Assembly (NCBI GenBank): GCA_003133425.1
Contig: PKXI01000234.1
Span: 20,171-54,403, forward strand
Reading direction: 5' to 3'
DNA from: Acidobacteriaceae bacterium
GTDB lineage: Bacteria; Acidobacteriota; Terriglobia; Terriglobales; Acidobacteriaceae
DNA length: 34,233 nt
The position numbers were made by a program, and so were the translations under genes. This document shows, piece by piece, positions 25,856 through 34,233 of this stretch; the stretch's first letter is position 1; every line of letters starts with the position of its first letter. The notes below the pieces were generated by a model. The model was not told the origin of the DNA, ran no database searches, and worked only from the letters and a program-made list of their open reading frames with translations.

Positions 25856-26239
25856 ATGAAGCTCACGAAGAACAAGTTGTTGCGCAGCGCAGGCAGGCAG
25901 ATGAGACCGAGCCCGGTTGTTGTGGTCCTGATGGCGATTGGACTGGTGGGGATGGTCTTCGTGCAGGCAGCAAGAGCGCAGGCGCTGAGCACCACGACGA
26001 TCCAGGGGACGGTGTACCTGGCAAACGGGCATGCAGGCTCAGGCACATTGCGCGTGAGCTGGCCGACATTTACCACCGCAAACGGGCAGGCGGTAATTGC
26101 AGACAGCACGACTGTAACGATTGGACCGGACGGGTTCGTAAACGTGAACCTTGCGCCAAACCTGGGCGCGACGCCGGCGGGGCTTTTTTACACTGCGGTT
26201 TTTTATCTAAGCGACGGCACGACGAGCACTCAATATTGA
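25856..26239 (+). pseudogene. Truncated secreted-protein gene, N-terminal piece
   Basis: The ATG at 25856 has AAGGA 10 bases upstream. The product would be 127 residues: a signal peptide (VVVVLMAIGLVGMVFVQAARA) and one beta-rich domain (TTTIQGTVYLANGHAGSGTL, then GPDGFVNVNLAPNLGATPAG and FYLSDGTTSTQY). It ends at TGA immediately after QY. From memory, related acidobacterial proteins continue with Trp and many more residues after this point; here the next in-frame codons show no such continuation. I therefore read it as the 5' remnant of a longer gene. A short intact protein cannot be excluded. Confidence 0.5.
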
Positions 26240-26309
26240 CAATGCAACGCCTCCGAATTACTCGGAGTTCTCCACGGCATTGTTCATCAACCTGCCGCTA
26301 GGCTCATAA
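26211..26309 (+). pseudogene. Possible out-of-frame C-terminal remnant
   Basis: In another frame than the truncated gene, 26211-26309 reads 32 residues (LNIDNATPPNYSEFSTALF, then INLPLGS) up to TAA, with a protein-like composition. It overlaps the end of the truncated gene, as expected if an internal deletion or frameshift joined two pieces. There is no start codon of its own and no family match I know. Confidence 0.25.
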
Positions 26310-26353
26310 GCGGTGAGATTTCCAGGGACAAGTGGGCAGATGGAGTCCGGTGG

Positions 26354-26581
26354 ATGCGGATGATGGATGAATTTGAAGCGCAGGTGTTGAGCGATTTGAG
26401 CGTACTGAAGACGCAAATGACCGGTCTGATGGGCGACGGCAATGGCGGACGTATCGCAGAACTGCAGCGGCGCCTTGAGCGCCACGAGCAGAACTGGCAG
26501 CGAGCCAAGGGTTTTCTGGCCGCGGCTAGTGTTCTATTTGCGGTGATTGAAGTCGCTCTCGATGCGTGGCACCGGCATTGA
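26354..26581 (+). CDS. Small coiled-coil protein with one membrane helix
   Basis: Seventy-five residues; no family can be named. Residues about 5-50 form a charged helix or coiled coil (FEAQVLSDLSVLKTQMTGLM, RIAELQRRLERHEQNWQRAK). One hydrophobic helix follows (GFLAAASVLFAVIEVALDAW). This layout resembles small phage-type XhlA/holin-associated proteins. GGAG (26342-26345) stands 8 bases before the ATG. It sits beside the truncated secreted-protein gene, so both may be leftovers of one accessory or prophage-derived locus, which is inference. Confidence 0.6.
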   Translation: MRMMDEFEAQVLSDLSVLKTQMTGLMGDGNGGRIAELQRRLERHEQNWQRAKGFLAAASVLFAVIEVALDAWHRH

Positions 26582-26626
26582 TGGGCAAAGACAGCGTTCC
26601 GTAAAGTTGGAACGTGCGCTTTCACC

Positions 26627-26656
26627 TTGGGCTTGCTTTACGTAGCCTCGTATAAT
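26627..26656 (+). promoter_or_regulatory. Predicted purEK promoter, leaderless
   Basis: A perfect -10 box TATAAT (26651-26656) with TTGGGC (26627-26632) 18 bases upstream as a weak -35. Transcription would begin about seven bases after the -10 box, at or next to the purE ATG (26664). No Shine-Dalgarno sequence lies between, so the mRNA is probably leaderless. Confidence 0.6.
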
Positions 26657-26663
26657 CACCCTT

Positions 26664-27167
26664 ATGAGCGAACAGCCGCTGGTCGGCGTTGTCATGGGCA
26701 GCCGGAGCGATTACGAGACACTCTCGGCGGCCGTTGAAATTCTGCGCGCGCTTCAAATCCCGCATGAGGCACGAATCGTAAGTGCGCATCGAACGCCAGA
26801 TTGGCTATTCCAATACGCAGAAACTGCGCGGGCGCGGGGGCTGCGTGTCATCATTGCCGGAGCCGGCGGCGCGGCGCACTTGCCTGGAATGTTGGCGGCC
26901 AAAACGCTGGTCCCGGTGTTGGGAGTGCCCGTGGCTGCAACGCAACTGAACGGCATGGACTCGCTTCTGTCGATCGTGCAAATGCCAAAGGGCGTTCCTG
27001 TGGGCACACTGGCCATCGGCAAGCCAGGAGCGGCCAATGCCGCATTGCTCGCCGCAGAGATATTGGCCGCGACCGACGCTGCACTCTATGAACGGCTGGC
27101 TACATGGCGCGCGGTGCGTACCCAGGAAGTGCTCGACCAGAATCTGGAGCAGGAGCTGCCGGGGTGA
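26664..27167 (+). CDS. purE: N5-carboxyaminoimidazole ribonucleotide mutase (PurE)
   Basis: Converts N5-CAIR to CAIR in de novo purine synthesis, taking the product of PurK. Family motifs are [13 protein letters not shown] (8-20), the catalytic-region SAHRTP with H42, [14 protein letters not shown], and the substrate loop [17 protein letters not shown] followed by [17 protein letters not shown]. At 167 residues it is a typical bacterial class I PurE. Its TGA overlaps the purK GTG (GTGA), giving coupled translation of the two sequential enzymes. It is probably translated from a leaderless transcript. Confidence 0.97.
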   Translation: MSEQPLVGVVMGSRSDYETLSAAVEILRALQIPHEARIVSAHRTPDWLFQYAETARARGLRVIIAGAGGAAHLPGMLAAKTLVPVLGVPVAATQLNGMDSLLSIVQMPKGVPVGTLAIGKPGAANAALLAAEILAATDAALYERLATWRAVRTQEVLDQNLEQELPG

Positions 27168-28342
27168 GCGGCGCCTCCAAACCAATCCCACTAGAAAAAC
27201 CATCGATCGTCCTGCCCGGTGGCCTGGTGGCAATTCTGGGCGGCGGGCAATTGGGGCGCATGACGGCCATGGCCGCGCGCACCATGGGCTATCGCGTGCG
27301 TGTCATGGACCCCGCGCCGGCCTGCCCGGCAAGCTTCATCGCGGACGAAACCATCGTGGGCCGATGGGATGACGTGGCCGCGGCTCGGCGCCTGGCTACA
27401 GGCGCGGATGCGGTAACCCTTGAGATTGAACAAATCGGCGTAGATGCTCTCGCTGCGGTTGCCCAGATTGCACCGCTGCGTCCCGGTGTCGAGCCCATCC
27501 GCACCATCCAGGACAAAACCCTCCAAAAAAAGTGGCTCGCCGACGGGGGCTTTCCCGTGGGACCGTTTCGCCTGGCGCACAGCGAGGCGGAATTGCATGA
27601 AGCTGTTGCTGCGCTGGGTGGACGTGTTTTCTTGAAGATTGGCCGCGGCGGTTACGACGGCCGCGGTCAGGCACGCATTGGACTGGATGCACCGGCAACC
27701 GAAGAGGCCATCACTGCTGCGTGGCAAAGCATCGGCGCCCATGCGGCAGTGGTCGAGCAGGCGCTAGACCTGGAGTGCGAAATCAGCGTGATGGCCGCAC
27801 GCAATCCGTCAGGCGAAGTGCGTAGCTATCCCGCAGCGCGCAATCACCATGAAAACCAGATACTGGCGTGGAGTGTGTTGCCGGCCGGCGTGCCGCGTGA
27901 GCTGGAAGTGCTTGCCGAAGCGCTTGCTGCGGCAATTGTCGAACGGTTGGGCTTGGAAGGTCTGCTCTGCGTGGAGATCTTTGTTACAAGGAGCGGTGAG
28001 TTACTGGTGAACGAACTCGCGCCGCGCCCGCACAACAGCTATCACCAGAGCGAGCGGGGCTGCGTGACAAGCCAGTTCGAACAGCTTGTGCGCACCGTGT
28101 GCAATCTCCCGCTGGGTTCGACTGAGCTGATAACACCGGCAGCGATCGTGAATCTTCTCGGCGAGGTATGGCGCAACGGCAATCCCAACTTTGCAGCGGC
28201 CCTAGCTGTTCCTGGCGTGCGCCTGCATCTCTACGAAAAGCACACGCCGCGTGCCGGTAGAAAGATGGGACACTTATCTGCAACAGGGTCAACTGCCGAA
28301 GAAGCGCTCGAACGAGTGCTGGATGCGAAACGGCGGCTCTAG
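27164..28342 (+). CDS. purK: 5-(carboxyamino)imidazole ribonucleotide synthase (PurK)
   Basis: ATP-grasp enzyme that carboxylates AIR with bicarbonate and ATP to form N5-CAIR for PurE. It opens with [18 protein letters not shown] and continues with [30 protein letters not shown] and the ATP-grasp glycine loop [12 protein letters not shown]. The metal and substrate part [18 protein letters not shown] is intact. The GTG at 27164 overlaps the purE stop and has AGGAG 8 bases upstream, giving 392 residues. An open frame upstream of it (to 27104) overlaps purE and is not family sequence. Confidence 0.96.
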   Translation: MSGASKPIPLEKPSIVLPGGLVAILGGGQLGRMTAMAARTMGYRVRVMDPAPACPASFIADETIVGRWDDVAAARRLATGADAVTLEIEQIGVDALAAVAQIAPLRPGVEPIRTIQDKTLQKKWLADGGFPVGPFRLAHSEAELHEAVAALGGRVFLKIGRGGYDGRGQARIGLDAPATEEAITAAWQSIGAHAAVVEQALDLECEISVMAARNPSGEVRSYPAARNHHENQILAWSVLPAGVPRELEVLAEALAAAIVERLGLEGLLCVEIFVTRSGELLVNELAPRPHNSYHQSERGCVTSQFEQLVRTVCNLPLGSTELITPAAIVNLLGEVWRNGNPNFAAALAVPGVRLHLYEKHTPRAGRKMGHLSATGSTAEEALERVLDAKRRL

Positions 28343-28399
28343 CAAGCCCGGAGTTTTCCAGGAATATCCTCGTCTACTCGGCAACGCCAATGGCGACGA

Positions 28400-28765
28400 C
28401 TAAATCCACTCATCATTCGGCGCCGTCCGTTCGCCACCTTTATCCCCAGTATTCACTACGCCACGCGGTTCAATGATCAGTAATTTAACCTCGTGCTCCG
28501 CATAGGGCTTGTGCTCCACGCCTTTAGGGACGACAAACATCTCCCCCGACGCTACGTGTACTGCGCCGTCACGAAAATCGATTCGCAGCTCGCCCTCAAG
28601 CACAATGAAAGTCTCATCGGTGTCCTTGTGGTCGTGCCAGATAAAGTCGCCCTGCAGCTTGACTACCTTGAACTGATAATCATTCGTCTCAGCGACGACT
28701 TTCGGACTCCACTGTTCTGCAAAGAGTCCAAACTTCTGCTGGAAATTGATCGCCACGTAATTCAA
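28400..28765 (-). CDS. Small single-domain cupin protein
   Basis: A 121-residue beta-barrel protein. Cupin motif 1 is WHDHKDTDETFIVLEGELR (metal-type H, H and E residues present) and motif 2 is GEMFVVPKGVEHKPYAE. The ligand is unknown; such proteins often bind metal and small acids or sugars. I choose the TTG at 28765 because GAGGGA (28773-28778) lies 7 bases upstream and the family-like sequence starts there. A GTG at 28804 would extend it into typA. The gene begins 11 bases after the typA stop and its ribosome-binding site overlaps that stop, so it is probably co-expressed with typA. Confidence 0.82.
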   Translation of the reverse strand: MNYVAINFQQKFGLFAEQWSPKVVAETNDYQFKVVKLQGDFIWHDHKDTDETFIVLEGELRIDFRDGAVHVASGEMFVVPKGVEHKPYAEHEVKLLIIEPRGVVNTGDKGGERTAPNDEWI

Positions 28766-28776
28766 GGGCCTGTCCC

Positions 28777-30600
28777 TCAGCTCGCTTGCGCGCCCTTCTC
28801 CCACCGCTTGGGCCTGCGATTCTGCTGCAATATCTTCTTGCGCAACCGCAGTGACTTGGGCGTGACTTCCACCATCTCGTCCTCGGCGATGAACTCGATG
28901 GCCTGTTCAAGATTCTGAGATCTCACCGGCACCAGCCGGATGGCCTCGTCCGCGCTAGATGCGCGCATGTTGGTCATCTTCTTTTCGCGGACTACGTTCA
29001 CGTCAAGATCGTTGTCGCGCGAGTGCTCGCCGACAATCATCCCCTCGTAAACCTCGACGCCAGCCCCCACAAACAAAATGCCGCGCTCCTGTAATCCGTT
29101 CAGCGAATACGTGGTGGTGATGCCCTGGCGATCGGCAATCAGCGCGCCCGTTGGCCGCTGCGGAATCTCGCCCTGGTAAGGAATGTAACCATCGAACAAA
29201 GCATTCATCACGATCGTCCCGCGCGTCTCGGTCAGCATCTCGCTGCGCAGGCCAATCAGCCCGCGGCTGGGCACGCGAAACTCCATGCGTACGCGCCCTG
29301 AGCCATGATTGTGCATCTTCGTCATCTCGCCCTTGCGCGGTCCCAGTTTCTCGATCACCACCCCGGTGTGAATTTCGGGCACGTCGATGGTCAGGTGCTC
29401 CACCGGTTCCATGCGCACGCCATCCACCATCTTGGTCACGATCTCCGGCCGCCCCGCCATCAGTTCGAAGCTCTCGCGGCGCATCATCTCGATGAGAATC
29501 GCAAGTTGCAGTTCGCCGCGGCCCAGCACCTTGAAGCTGTCAGGCGAGCCCGTATCCTCCACGCGAATGCTGACGTTGGTCAGCAGCTCTTTTTCAAGAC
29601 GTTCACGTAGATTGCGGCTGGTCACGTACTGGCCCTCACGTCCCGCAAACGGCGAATTGTTCACGCTGAATTGAATCGCAATCGTTGGCTCGTCAATCAC
29701 GATCAGTGGCAGCGGCGAAGGATTCTCGACGCTGGTGATGGTCTCGCCAATGGTAATGCCTTCAACTCCCGCCACCGCCACAATATCGCCCATCGTGGTC
29801 TCGGTCGTCTCGATCCGCTTGAGGCCCGAGAACGTAAAGAGCTTGGTAATGCGCGTCTTCATCAAGCTGCCATCGCGCTTGCAAATCGTCACATCATCGC
29901 CGGCGTGCAGCGTTCCCTGGAAAACGCGGCAGATGGCGATGCGGCCGAAATAATCCGAGTAGTCGAGATTCGTAACCAGAATCTGCAATGTGCCTTCCGC
30001 GTCACCCGTGGCTGGGGGAATCGTCGACACGATGGTCTCAAAAAGCGGCTGCAAATCCACGCCCGGTTTAGCCGGATCGAGCGTCGCCGTCCCTGCCTTG
30101 GCCACCGCATAAAGAACCGGAAAATCCAGTTGGCTTTCGTCCGCATCCAGGTCGATGAACAGATCGTAAATCTCGTTCAACACTTCCTGCGGCCGCGCAT
30201 CGGGTCGGTCAATTTTGTTAATCACCACAATAGGCAGCAGCTTCGCTTCAAGCGCCTTGGCCAACACGTAGCGCGTCTGAGGCAGCGGCCCCTCGGCTGC
30301 ATCAACCAGCAGCATCACGCCGTCCACCATCTTCAGCGCGCGCTCCACCTCGCCGCCAAAATCGGCGTGGCCCGGTGTATCCACAATGTTGATCTTGCCG
30401 CCTTCAAAAACGATGGCCGTGTTCTTGGCCAGGATGGTGATGCCGCGCTCCCGCTCCAGTTCGTTCGAGTCCATCACCCGATCCGCCACCTGCTCGTTTG
30501 CGCGAAAGGTGCCGGACTGCCGCAGCATGGCGTCTACGAGGGTTGTCTTGCCGTGGTCAACATGGGCGATGATGGCGATATTGCGTATCGTCTGGGTCAC
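28777..30600 (-). CDS. typA: Ribosome-associated GTPase TypA/BipA
   Basis: Translational GTPase that binds the 70S ribosome and aids 50S assembly and stress or cold adaptation. The GTPase motifs are G1 AHVDHGKTT (12-20), the switch I segment ERERGITI, G3 DTPGHADF and G4 NKIDR. EF-G-like domains follow, with [20 protein letters not shown] and the TypA-specific C-terminal domain ([19 protein letters not shown]). At 607 residues it is full length. The start is GTG, with AAGGA about 12 bases upstream. It leads a two-gene unit with the cupin gene. Confidence 0.97.
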   Translation of the reverse strand: MTQTIRNIAIIAHVDHGKTTLVDAMLRQSGTFRANEQVADRVMDSNELERERGITILAKNTAIVFEGGKINIVDTPGHADFGGEVERALKMVDGVMLLVDAAEGPLPQTRYVLAKALEAKLLPIVVINKIDRPDARPQEVLNEIYDLFIDLDADESQLDFPVLYAVAKAGTATLDPAKPGVDLQPLFETIVSTIPPATGDAEGTLQILVTNLDYSDYFGRIAICRVFQGTLHAGDDVTICKRDGSLMKTRITKLFTFSGLKRIETTETTMGDIVAVAGVEGITIGETITSVENPSPLPLIVIDEPTIAIQFSVNNSPFAGREGQYVTSRNLRERLEKELLTNVSIRVEDTGSPDSFKVLGRGELQLAILIEMMRRESFELMAGRPEIVTKMVDGVRMEPVEHLTIDVPEIHTGVVIEKLGPRKGEMTKMHNHGSGRVRMEFRVPSRGLIGLRSEMLTETRGTIVMNALFDGYIPYQGEIPQRPTGALIADRQGITTTYSLNGLQERGILFVGAGVEVYEGMIVGEHSRDNDLDVNVVREKKMTNMRASSADEAIRLVPVRSQNLEQAIEFIAEDEMVEVTPKSLRLRKKILQQNRRPKRWEKGAQAS

Positions 30601-30913
30601 AGGTACGGTTTTTCCTTATCTTGGGTTCGGCTGCTCGCGCCGTCAGGTTGGGGGACAAAAACACGACAAATCACCGCACAGCGCGGCACTTTCCATTCTA
30701 CCAGTAGCACGACGACAGCCACGGCATGAATGGCCATATAAGCGCCAGGTGCACTGAAACTGCCGCAATCAACGGCAATTAGGCACCCTCGAGCAACACC
30801 ATCCCTGGTGCGACCCATTCAATCGCAATGCTATGATCAGGCGAGATTTCAGCTCTTTCCCCTCTCAAACACGGTTGCTCCAACAAGAAGCCACGCTGCA
30901 CAGGATTCACGCC
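30601..30913. other. Divergent spacer between typA and the MFS remnant
   Basis: No gene in the 313 bases. On the plus strand an extended -10-like sequence TGCTATGAT (30828-30836) could drive the MFS remnant. A typA promoter should lie here on the minus strand, but I cannot choose one with confidence. Confidence 0.35.
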
Positions 30914-31138
30914 TTGAACGACGTGAACGTCAACTCCACGCGCCAGGTGCTGTTCGCCAGCATGATCGGCACCACCATCGAGTTCTTCGACTTCTATATC
31001 TACGCAACGGCCGCCGTGCTCGTTTTTCCCAAATTGTTCTTCCCTGCCACCGATCCAGTTTCTGCCACACTCGCCTCGATGGCCACCTTTGGCATCGCGT
31101 TTCTGGGCCGGCCCATCGGTTCGGCCCTCTTCGGCTGA
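30914..31138 (+). pseudogene. Truncated MFS transporter (metabolite:H+ symporter type), N-terminal piece
   Basis: Only about 75 residues of a transporter that should be over 400. RQVLFASMIGTTIEFFDFYI and the following AVLVFPKLFFP are the first membrane helix region of MHS-type MFS proteins, and FGIAFLGRPIGSALFG leads into the usual GD-R-GRK loop. The reading frame stops with TGA directly after ALFG, exactly where that loop should start, and no further transporter sequence follows before the next gene. The start is unclear: a TTG at 30914 has AGGA 8 bases upstream, and an ATG at 30833 is also in frame. It is most likely a non-functional remnant. Confidence 0.72.
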
Positions 31139-31332
31139 CTCGACGAACACTGCGCAGGTGTCGCCGGGGCAGATCCAAGAGCCGCAGGAAACGCGCTGAT
31201 CGTCCGGCAATAGACTCACTGCGCGCCAGCATCTCCATTGATCTACCTGCACCTAGCACAACTTGTCTGATAACATGATTTGTTCGCGCAAGGGCCATGT
31301 CATGCGCACCGCGGGCGGAAAGAGGTCACACC

Positions 31333-32649
31333 GTGAAGCGTCGCGAGTTTCTGCTGGGTTCAACCGCCGGTGCAGTCACTACGCTGGTTGCCAACGGGCA
31401 GCCTTTCCGCACTCCAGGCGATCTGTTCTTCGACTTCCAGCGCAGCAACGGGCCCTTGGTCATCGACGAAGTGGAACTGTTGGAACTTGAAGGCCACCAC
31501 ATGATGGACACCGGTATCAATAATCAATACCAGGTGAAAGGCGAGTACATATACGACGACATGCGCCCGCCGGAGTACGTCGAGCATCCCGGCCAGATCG
31601 AGAATCTCGCCGTGCGGTGGAGCTACTTGAGACTGCGCACGAAACAGGGCCTCGAAGGCATTTTCGGACCGATCGATTGGGATGCGCCCGCCGTCCTGCG
31701 CCACAATTTCCGGCGCTTCCTCCTCGGACGCGATGCACTTGCCCACGAGACTCTTTGGGACGAGATCTATCGCGCGGTTCCCTTCTCGCGCAGCGGCGCT
31801 CACTGCATGGCGCTCAGCGCAATCGACAACGCACTGTGGGACCTGCGTGCAAAATACTACGGCGTTCCTGTGTACAAGCTTCTCGGCGGACACAGCCGCG
31901 AATCCGTCGAGGCCTACGCCAGCAGTTGGATGTATTCGCTGGAACCAAACGCCTTGCGCAAACAGGCCACAATCAACAAGCAGAATGGCTACAGCAAGCA
32001 GAAATGGTTCCTCGCCTATGGTCCAGGCTCAGGCGAAGAAGGCATGAAGAAGAATGTCGAGACAGTGCGAATTCTCCGCGAAACCGTCGGGGATGACGAC
32101 GATCTGATGTTTGACGCCTACAACGGCTGGACGCTCAGTTATGCGCTGGAGTGGGCGCGGCGCGTCGAGCAGTATCATCCACGCTGGATCGAGGAGATCG
32201 TTGCCACAGACAAGCTCGACGCGTTCATCGCATTTCGGCGCGGCAGCAACATTCCCGTCGCCACGGGCGAGCACTTGTTCGGCCGCTGGGAAGTGGAGAA
32301 GTTCCTTCAGGCCGGTGCAATCTCCGTCATCCAGGCCGACCCTGACTGGTGCGGCGGCATCTCTGAGCTGGTCAAGATTGGCACGCTGGCGTCTGTCTAC
32401 GACATTCCCGTAGTGCCGCACGGCCATGGCGTCTACGCATCGATGCACACCATCTTCAGCCAGTCACCGGAAACCTTCCCTTGTGCGGAGTATTTGCTCG
32501 CGCCAATGCGAATGCCCACCTGGTACTACTTCGAAAAGCATCCGCCCGTCCCGGTCAATGCCCACTTCGCTCTACCCACAGGTGTTGGTTTCAACGTCGA
32601 GTTCGATCCGGCAAAAATTGAGAAACAAACGGTTATTACAGGTATCTAG
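31333..32649 (+). CDS. Tat-exported enolase-superfamily protein, rhamnonate-dehydratase-like
   Basis: Probable sugar-acid dehydratase; closest in pattern to L-rhamnonate dehydratase, but the substrate is not proven. The GTG start has GAGG 7 bases upstream and opens a twin-arginine signal (KRREFLLGSTAGAV). Active-site positions in this 438-residue form are D261 (LMFDAYNGW), E287 (WIEE), E313 (TGEHLFGRW), D336 (IQADPDWCGG) and H363 (VVPHGHGVY); K222/K224 lie at the KxK position. The insert near residues 60-90 (NNQYQVKGEYIYDD) is family-specific. It follows the MFS remnant, which may once have been its transporter, and precedes a secreted MBL-fold protein. Confidence 0.88.
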   Translation: MKRREFLLGSTAGAVTTLVANGQPFRTPGDLFFDFQRSNGPLVIDEVELLELEGHHMMDTGINNQYQVKGEYIYDDMRPPEYVEHPGQIENLAVRWSYLRLRTKQGLEGIFGPIDWDAPAVLRHNFRRFLLGRDALAHETLWDEIYRAVPFSRSGAHCMALSAIDNALWDLRAKYYGVPVYKLLGGHSRESVEAYASSWMYSLEPNALRKQATINKQNGYSKQKWFLAYGPGSGEEGMKKNVETVRILRETVGDDDDLMFDAYNGWTLSYALEWARRVEQYHPRWIEEIVATDKLDAFIAFRRGSNIPVATGEHLFGRWEVEKFLQAGAISVIQADPDWCGGISELVKIGTLASVYDIPVVPHGHGVYASMHTIFSQSPETFPCAEYLLAPMRMPTWYYFEKHPPVPVNAHFALPTGVGFNVEFDPAKIEKQTVITGI

Positions 32650-32716
32650 GAGCCGTCTCACGGATGTGCGGCGCCTGGTTTCGCGAAGTGCGGTTTGTCC
32701 AGTACACTTACCGCAA

Positions 32717-33817
32717 ATGCGAAATCCCGCTGTTCACTCAACCATCGCTTCCTGCCGCAGGGCCCAGCCCTTCTTCTTGTTCAACCTGCTGCTCTCCTTT
32801 TGCGCTCTGGCGCTTCTATTCGTTTCTGCTCCGCATCCGGCCCACGCGCAGTCCAAAGCACAAGGGCATCTCCTCATCTACTCCATTGATGTCGAAGGCG
32901 GCCAGTCCACACTCCTCGTCTCCCCATCCGGCGCTTCGCTGCTCGTCGATACCGGCTGGCCCAATCACGACGGCCGCGATGCCGTTCGCATCCAGGCAGC
33001 AATGAAAGACGCCGGCATCACGCGCATCGATCACGCGTTCATTACCCACTACCACACCGATCACGTTGGTGGCGTGCCGGAGCTCGTCAAGCGCGTTCCC
33101 GTCGGCGAGTTCATCGACCACGGCCCCAACCAGGAGGACTCCGATGTCACGCGCCACGATTTTGCGGCCTACCTGAAGGCCATTGAGGGCAAGCCGCGGC
33201 GCAGCATTCATCCCGGCGACACCATCCAGATCTCCGGCCTCAGCGTCGTTGTCCTCGCCGCCGACGGCGAACACATTGCCGCAGTCCCCGGCTTCAAGCC
33301 CCAACCCAACTCCCTTTGTGCCAGCGAACGTCCGTGGCCTGCCGATCCCAGCGAAAACGCCCGCTCAGCCGGCATCCTCGTCACCTTCGGCAAGTTCCGC
33401 TTCCTCGATCTCGGTGACCTGACCGGTGCAAAAGAGGTTGCACTCGTCTGCCCCAACAACCCCATCCCCCCGATTGACCTTTATCTGGTCAACCATCACG
33501 GCATGAATCTCTCCAACTCCCGCGCCCTCGTCGATGCGATACATCCGCGCGTGGCCATCATGAACAACGGACCGCACAAGGCCGGAATGCCCGAGGCATG
33601 GCAAACCGTCCATGACAGCCCCGGCATGGATGACCTATATATGGTGCACACCGCTGAAGGTTCCGACGCCACCCACAACAGCCCCGAGGCCCTTATCGCG
33701 AACCCCAAAGGCAGCGTGATCGATGGCGCATACTTCAAGGTCGTCGCCTCGCCCACCGGCAGCTTCTCCGTCACCAACTCGCGCACCGGCCAAACCAAGG
33801 AGTATCCGCACAAATAG
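32717..33817 (+). CDS. Secreted metallo-beta-lactamase-fold hydrolase (ComEC-like MBL domain)
   Basis: Substrate unknown. It has an N-terminal signal peptide (FFLFNLLLSFCALALLFVSA, cleaved near AHAQS). An MBL fold follows, with the metal motif H111-x-H113-x-D115-H116 (THYHTDHVGG), DTGWPNHDGRD ahead of it, FLDLGDLTGAKE and NHHGMNLSNS after it. The sequence pattern is closest to stand-alone ComEC/Rec2-type MBL domains. At 366 residues it is complete. The ATG at 32717 has no Shine-Dalgarno; TACACT at 32703-32708 could be a -10 box of a leaderless transcript, which is weak evidence. The open frame further upstream overlaps the enolase gene and is a shadow. Confidence 0.86.
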   Translation: MRNPAVHSTIASCRRAQPFFLFNLLLSFCALALLFVSAPHPAHAQSKAQGHLLIYSIDVEGGQSTLLVSPSGASLLVDTGWPNHDGRDAVRIQAAMKDAGITRIDHAFITHYHTDHVGGVPELVKRVPVGEFIDHGPNQEDSDVTRHDFAAYLKAIEGKPRRSIHPGDTIQISGLSVVVLAADGEHIAAVPGFKPQPNSLCASERPWPADPSENARSAGILVTFGKFRFLDLGDLTGAKEVALVCPNNPIPPIDLYLVNHHGMNLSNSRALVDAIHPRVAIMNNGPHKAGMPEAWQTVHDSPGMDDLYMVHTAEGSDATHNSPEALIANPKGSVIDGAYFKVVASPTGSFSVTNSRTGQTKEYPHK

Positions 33818-33876
33818 GCGATTCCAATCCCCCGAGCACGATTCCGGCCCTGGGGAAATCCCTGCGCCGAAAGGTC

Positions 33877-33882
33877 TATAAT
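33877..33882 (+). promoter_or_regulatory. Candidate -10 box before the last gene
   Basis: A perfect TATAAT 70 bases before the ATG at 33953. No good -35 hexamer stands at the usual distance, so only the -10 is called. It suggests that the last gene has its own promoter rather than depending on the MBL gene. Confidence 0.4.
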
Positions 33883-33952
33883 CGCTGGCGCACAAGGAAC
33901 GCCCTGGCAAGACGCATCGAAATGGGTGCTCTGAAAAATGGAGGAAAATTCT

Positions 33953-34233
33953 ATGTCTTCTTCGCGCCGGGAATTCATCGCCGGCCTGGGAGCCGCAGGT
34001 GCGTTGGCAGCAATGCCGCGCCCCGCTCGCGCCAGCCTCGCCGGCCCGCTCTATCCGCCCATGAATCTGGCAGCTTTTGACGTGCCAGTGCACAAGGGCG
34101 ACCCCTTCGTACGCGCCGGCTGCTCGGCCATCACCTGGAGCGACAACGCAGAACAGGCCATCGGCGATATCTCGGCCGACGGCTTCGCTGGTATCCAGTT
34201 GCGCGCGCCCACGCTCGACCAGTATCCCGATCC
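33953..34233 (+). CDS. Tat-exported sugar isomerase/epimerase-like protein (5' part only)
   Basis: The gene runs off the right edge after about 93 codons. GGAGG (33940-33944) lies 8 bases before the ATG. The product starts with a twin-arginine signal (SSSRREFIAGLGAAGALAA). After it comes the opening of a xylose-isomerase-like TIM barrel (VRAGCSAITWSDNAEQAIGD, then FAGIQLRAPTLDQYPD). This matches the sugar phosphate isomerase/epimerase family in general form; metal ligands would lie beyond the window. Together with the exported enolases it points to sugar chemistry outside the cytoplasm. Confidence 0.72.
   Translation, partial: MSSSRREFIAGLGAAGALAAMPRPARASLAGPLYPPMNLAAFDVPVHKGDPFVRAGCSAITWSDNAEQAIGDISADGFAGIQLRAPTLDQYPD

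Noticed and set aside
29671..30729. 352-codon open frame antisense to typA
   Set aside because: It mirrors the typA coding frame, has shadow composition and lacks recognisable domains or a convincing ribosome-binding site.
31258..31285. GntR-type operator before the second enolase (TTGTCTGATAACA)
   Set aside because: The symmetry is imperfect and no regulator gene is nearby, so it is not supported beyond chance.
32426..32716. N-terminal extension of the MBL-fold protein overlapping the enolase gene
   Set aside because: The region is coding in another frame for the enolase. The signal peptide belongs just after the ATG at 32717.

Overview
The window looks like a chromosomal segment of an Acidobacteriota bacterium, probably class Terriglobia. 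This is inferred from the high G+C, frequent GTG/TTG starts, many Tat- or Sec-exported enzymes, a large ECF-type sigma/zinc-finger anti-sigma pair and the protein families present; no rRNA or other decisive marker is in the window. I recognise no tRNA, rRNA, intact IS element or CRISPR array.

Layout. 1-3.8 kb: alaS and recX (both minus), separated by dense palindromic repeats. 3.85-6.5 kb: a repeat-bearing spacer and an exported S9 peptidase. 6.6-7.8 kb: a Tat-exported mandelate-racemase-type enolase. 7.9-12.2 kb: a minus-strand run of a double-domain ThyX-like protein, heptosyltransferase waaC, an ICMT-like membrane methyltransferase and a DUF3108 protein. 12.2-13.1 kb: a DUF2071 protein. 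13.2-16.7 kb: an exported ARPP-1-like protein divergent from a sigma factor whose stop overlaps the start of its zinc-finger anti-sigma partner. 17-17.9 kb: an HDOD signalling protein. 17.9-21.2 kb: a tRNA-related cluster (tsaD divergent from a CCA/poly(A) nucleotidyltransferase, which is coupled to a nucleoside deaminase). 21.2-25.3 kb: a zinc-ribbon membrane protein, a large Tat-exported protein of unknown function and a BaiN/HI0933 flavoprotein. 25.3-26.6 kb: a gene-poor stretch with a clear intrinsic terminator, a truncated secreted-protein gene and a tiny coiled-coil/membrane protein, which looks like a decayed accessory locus. 26.7-30.6 kb: purE-purK (plus), then typA followed by a cupin gene (minus). 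30.8-34.2 kb: a truncated MFS transporter, a second Tat-exported enolase (rhamnonate-dehydratase-like), a secreted metallo-beta-lactamase-fold protein and the start of a Tat-exported sugar-isomerase-like protein that runs off the end.

How it works together. Most genes are housekeeping: translation and tRNA maturation, recombination control, de novo purine synthesis, and lipopolysaccharide core synthesis. These are mixed with exported carbohydrate-related and regulatory genes. I see no convincing complete new defence or biosynthetic system. The most unusual items are the tandem ThyX-like protein with degenerate active-site motifs, the exported ARPP-1 protein beside a sigma/anti-sigma pair, the probable CTG start of recX, a probable leaderless purE transcript, several intergenic repeat families, and two gene remnants.
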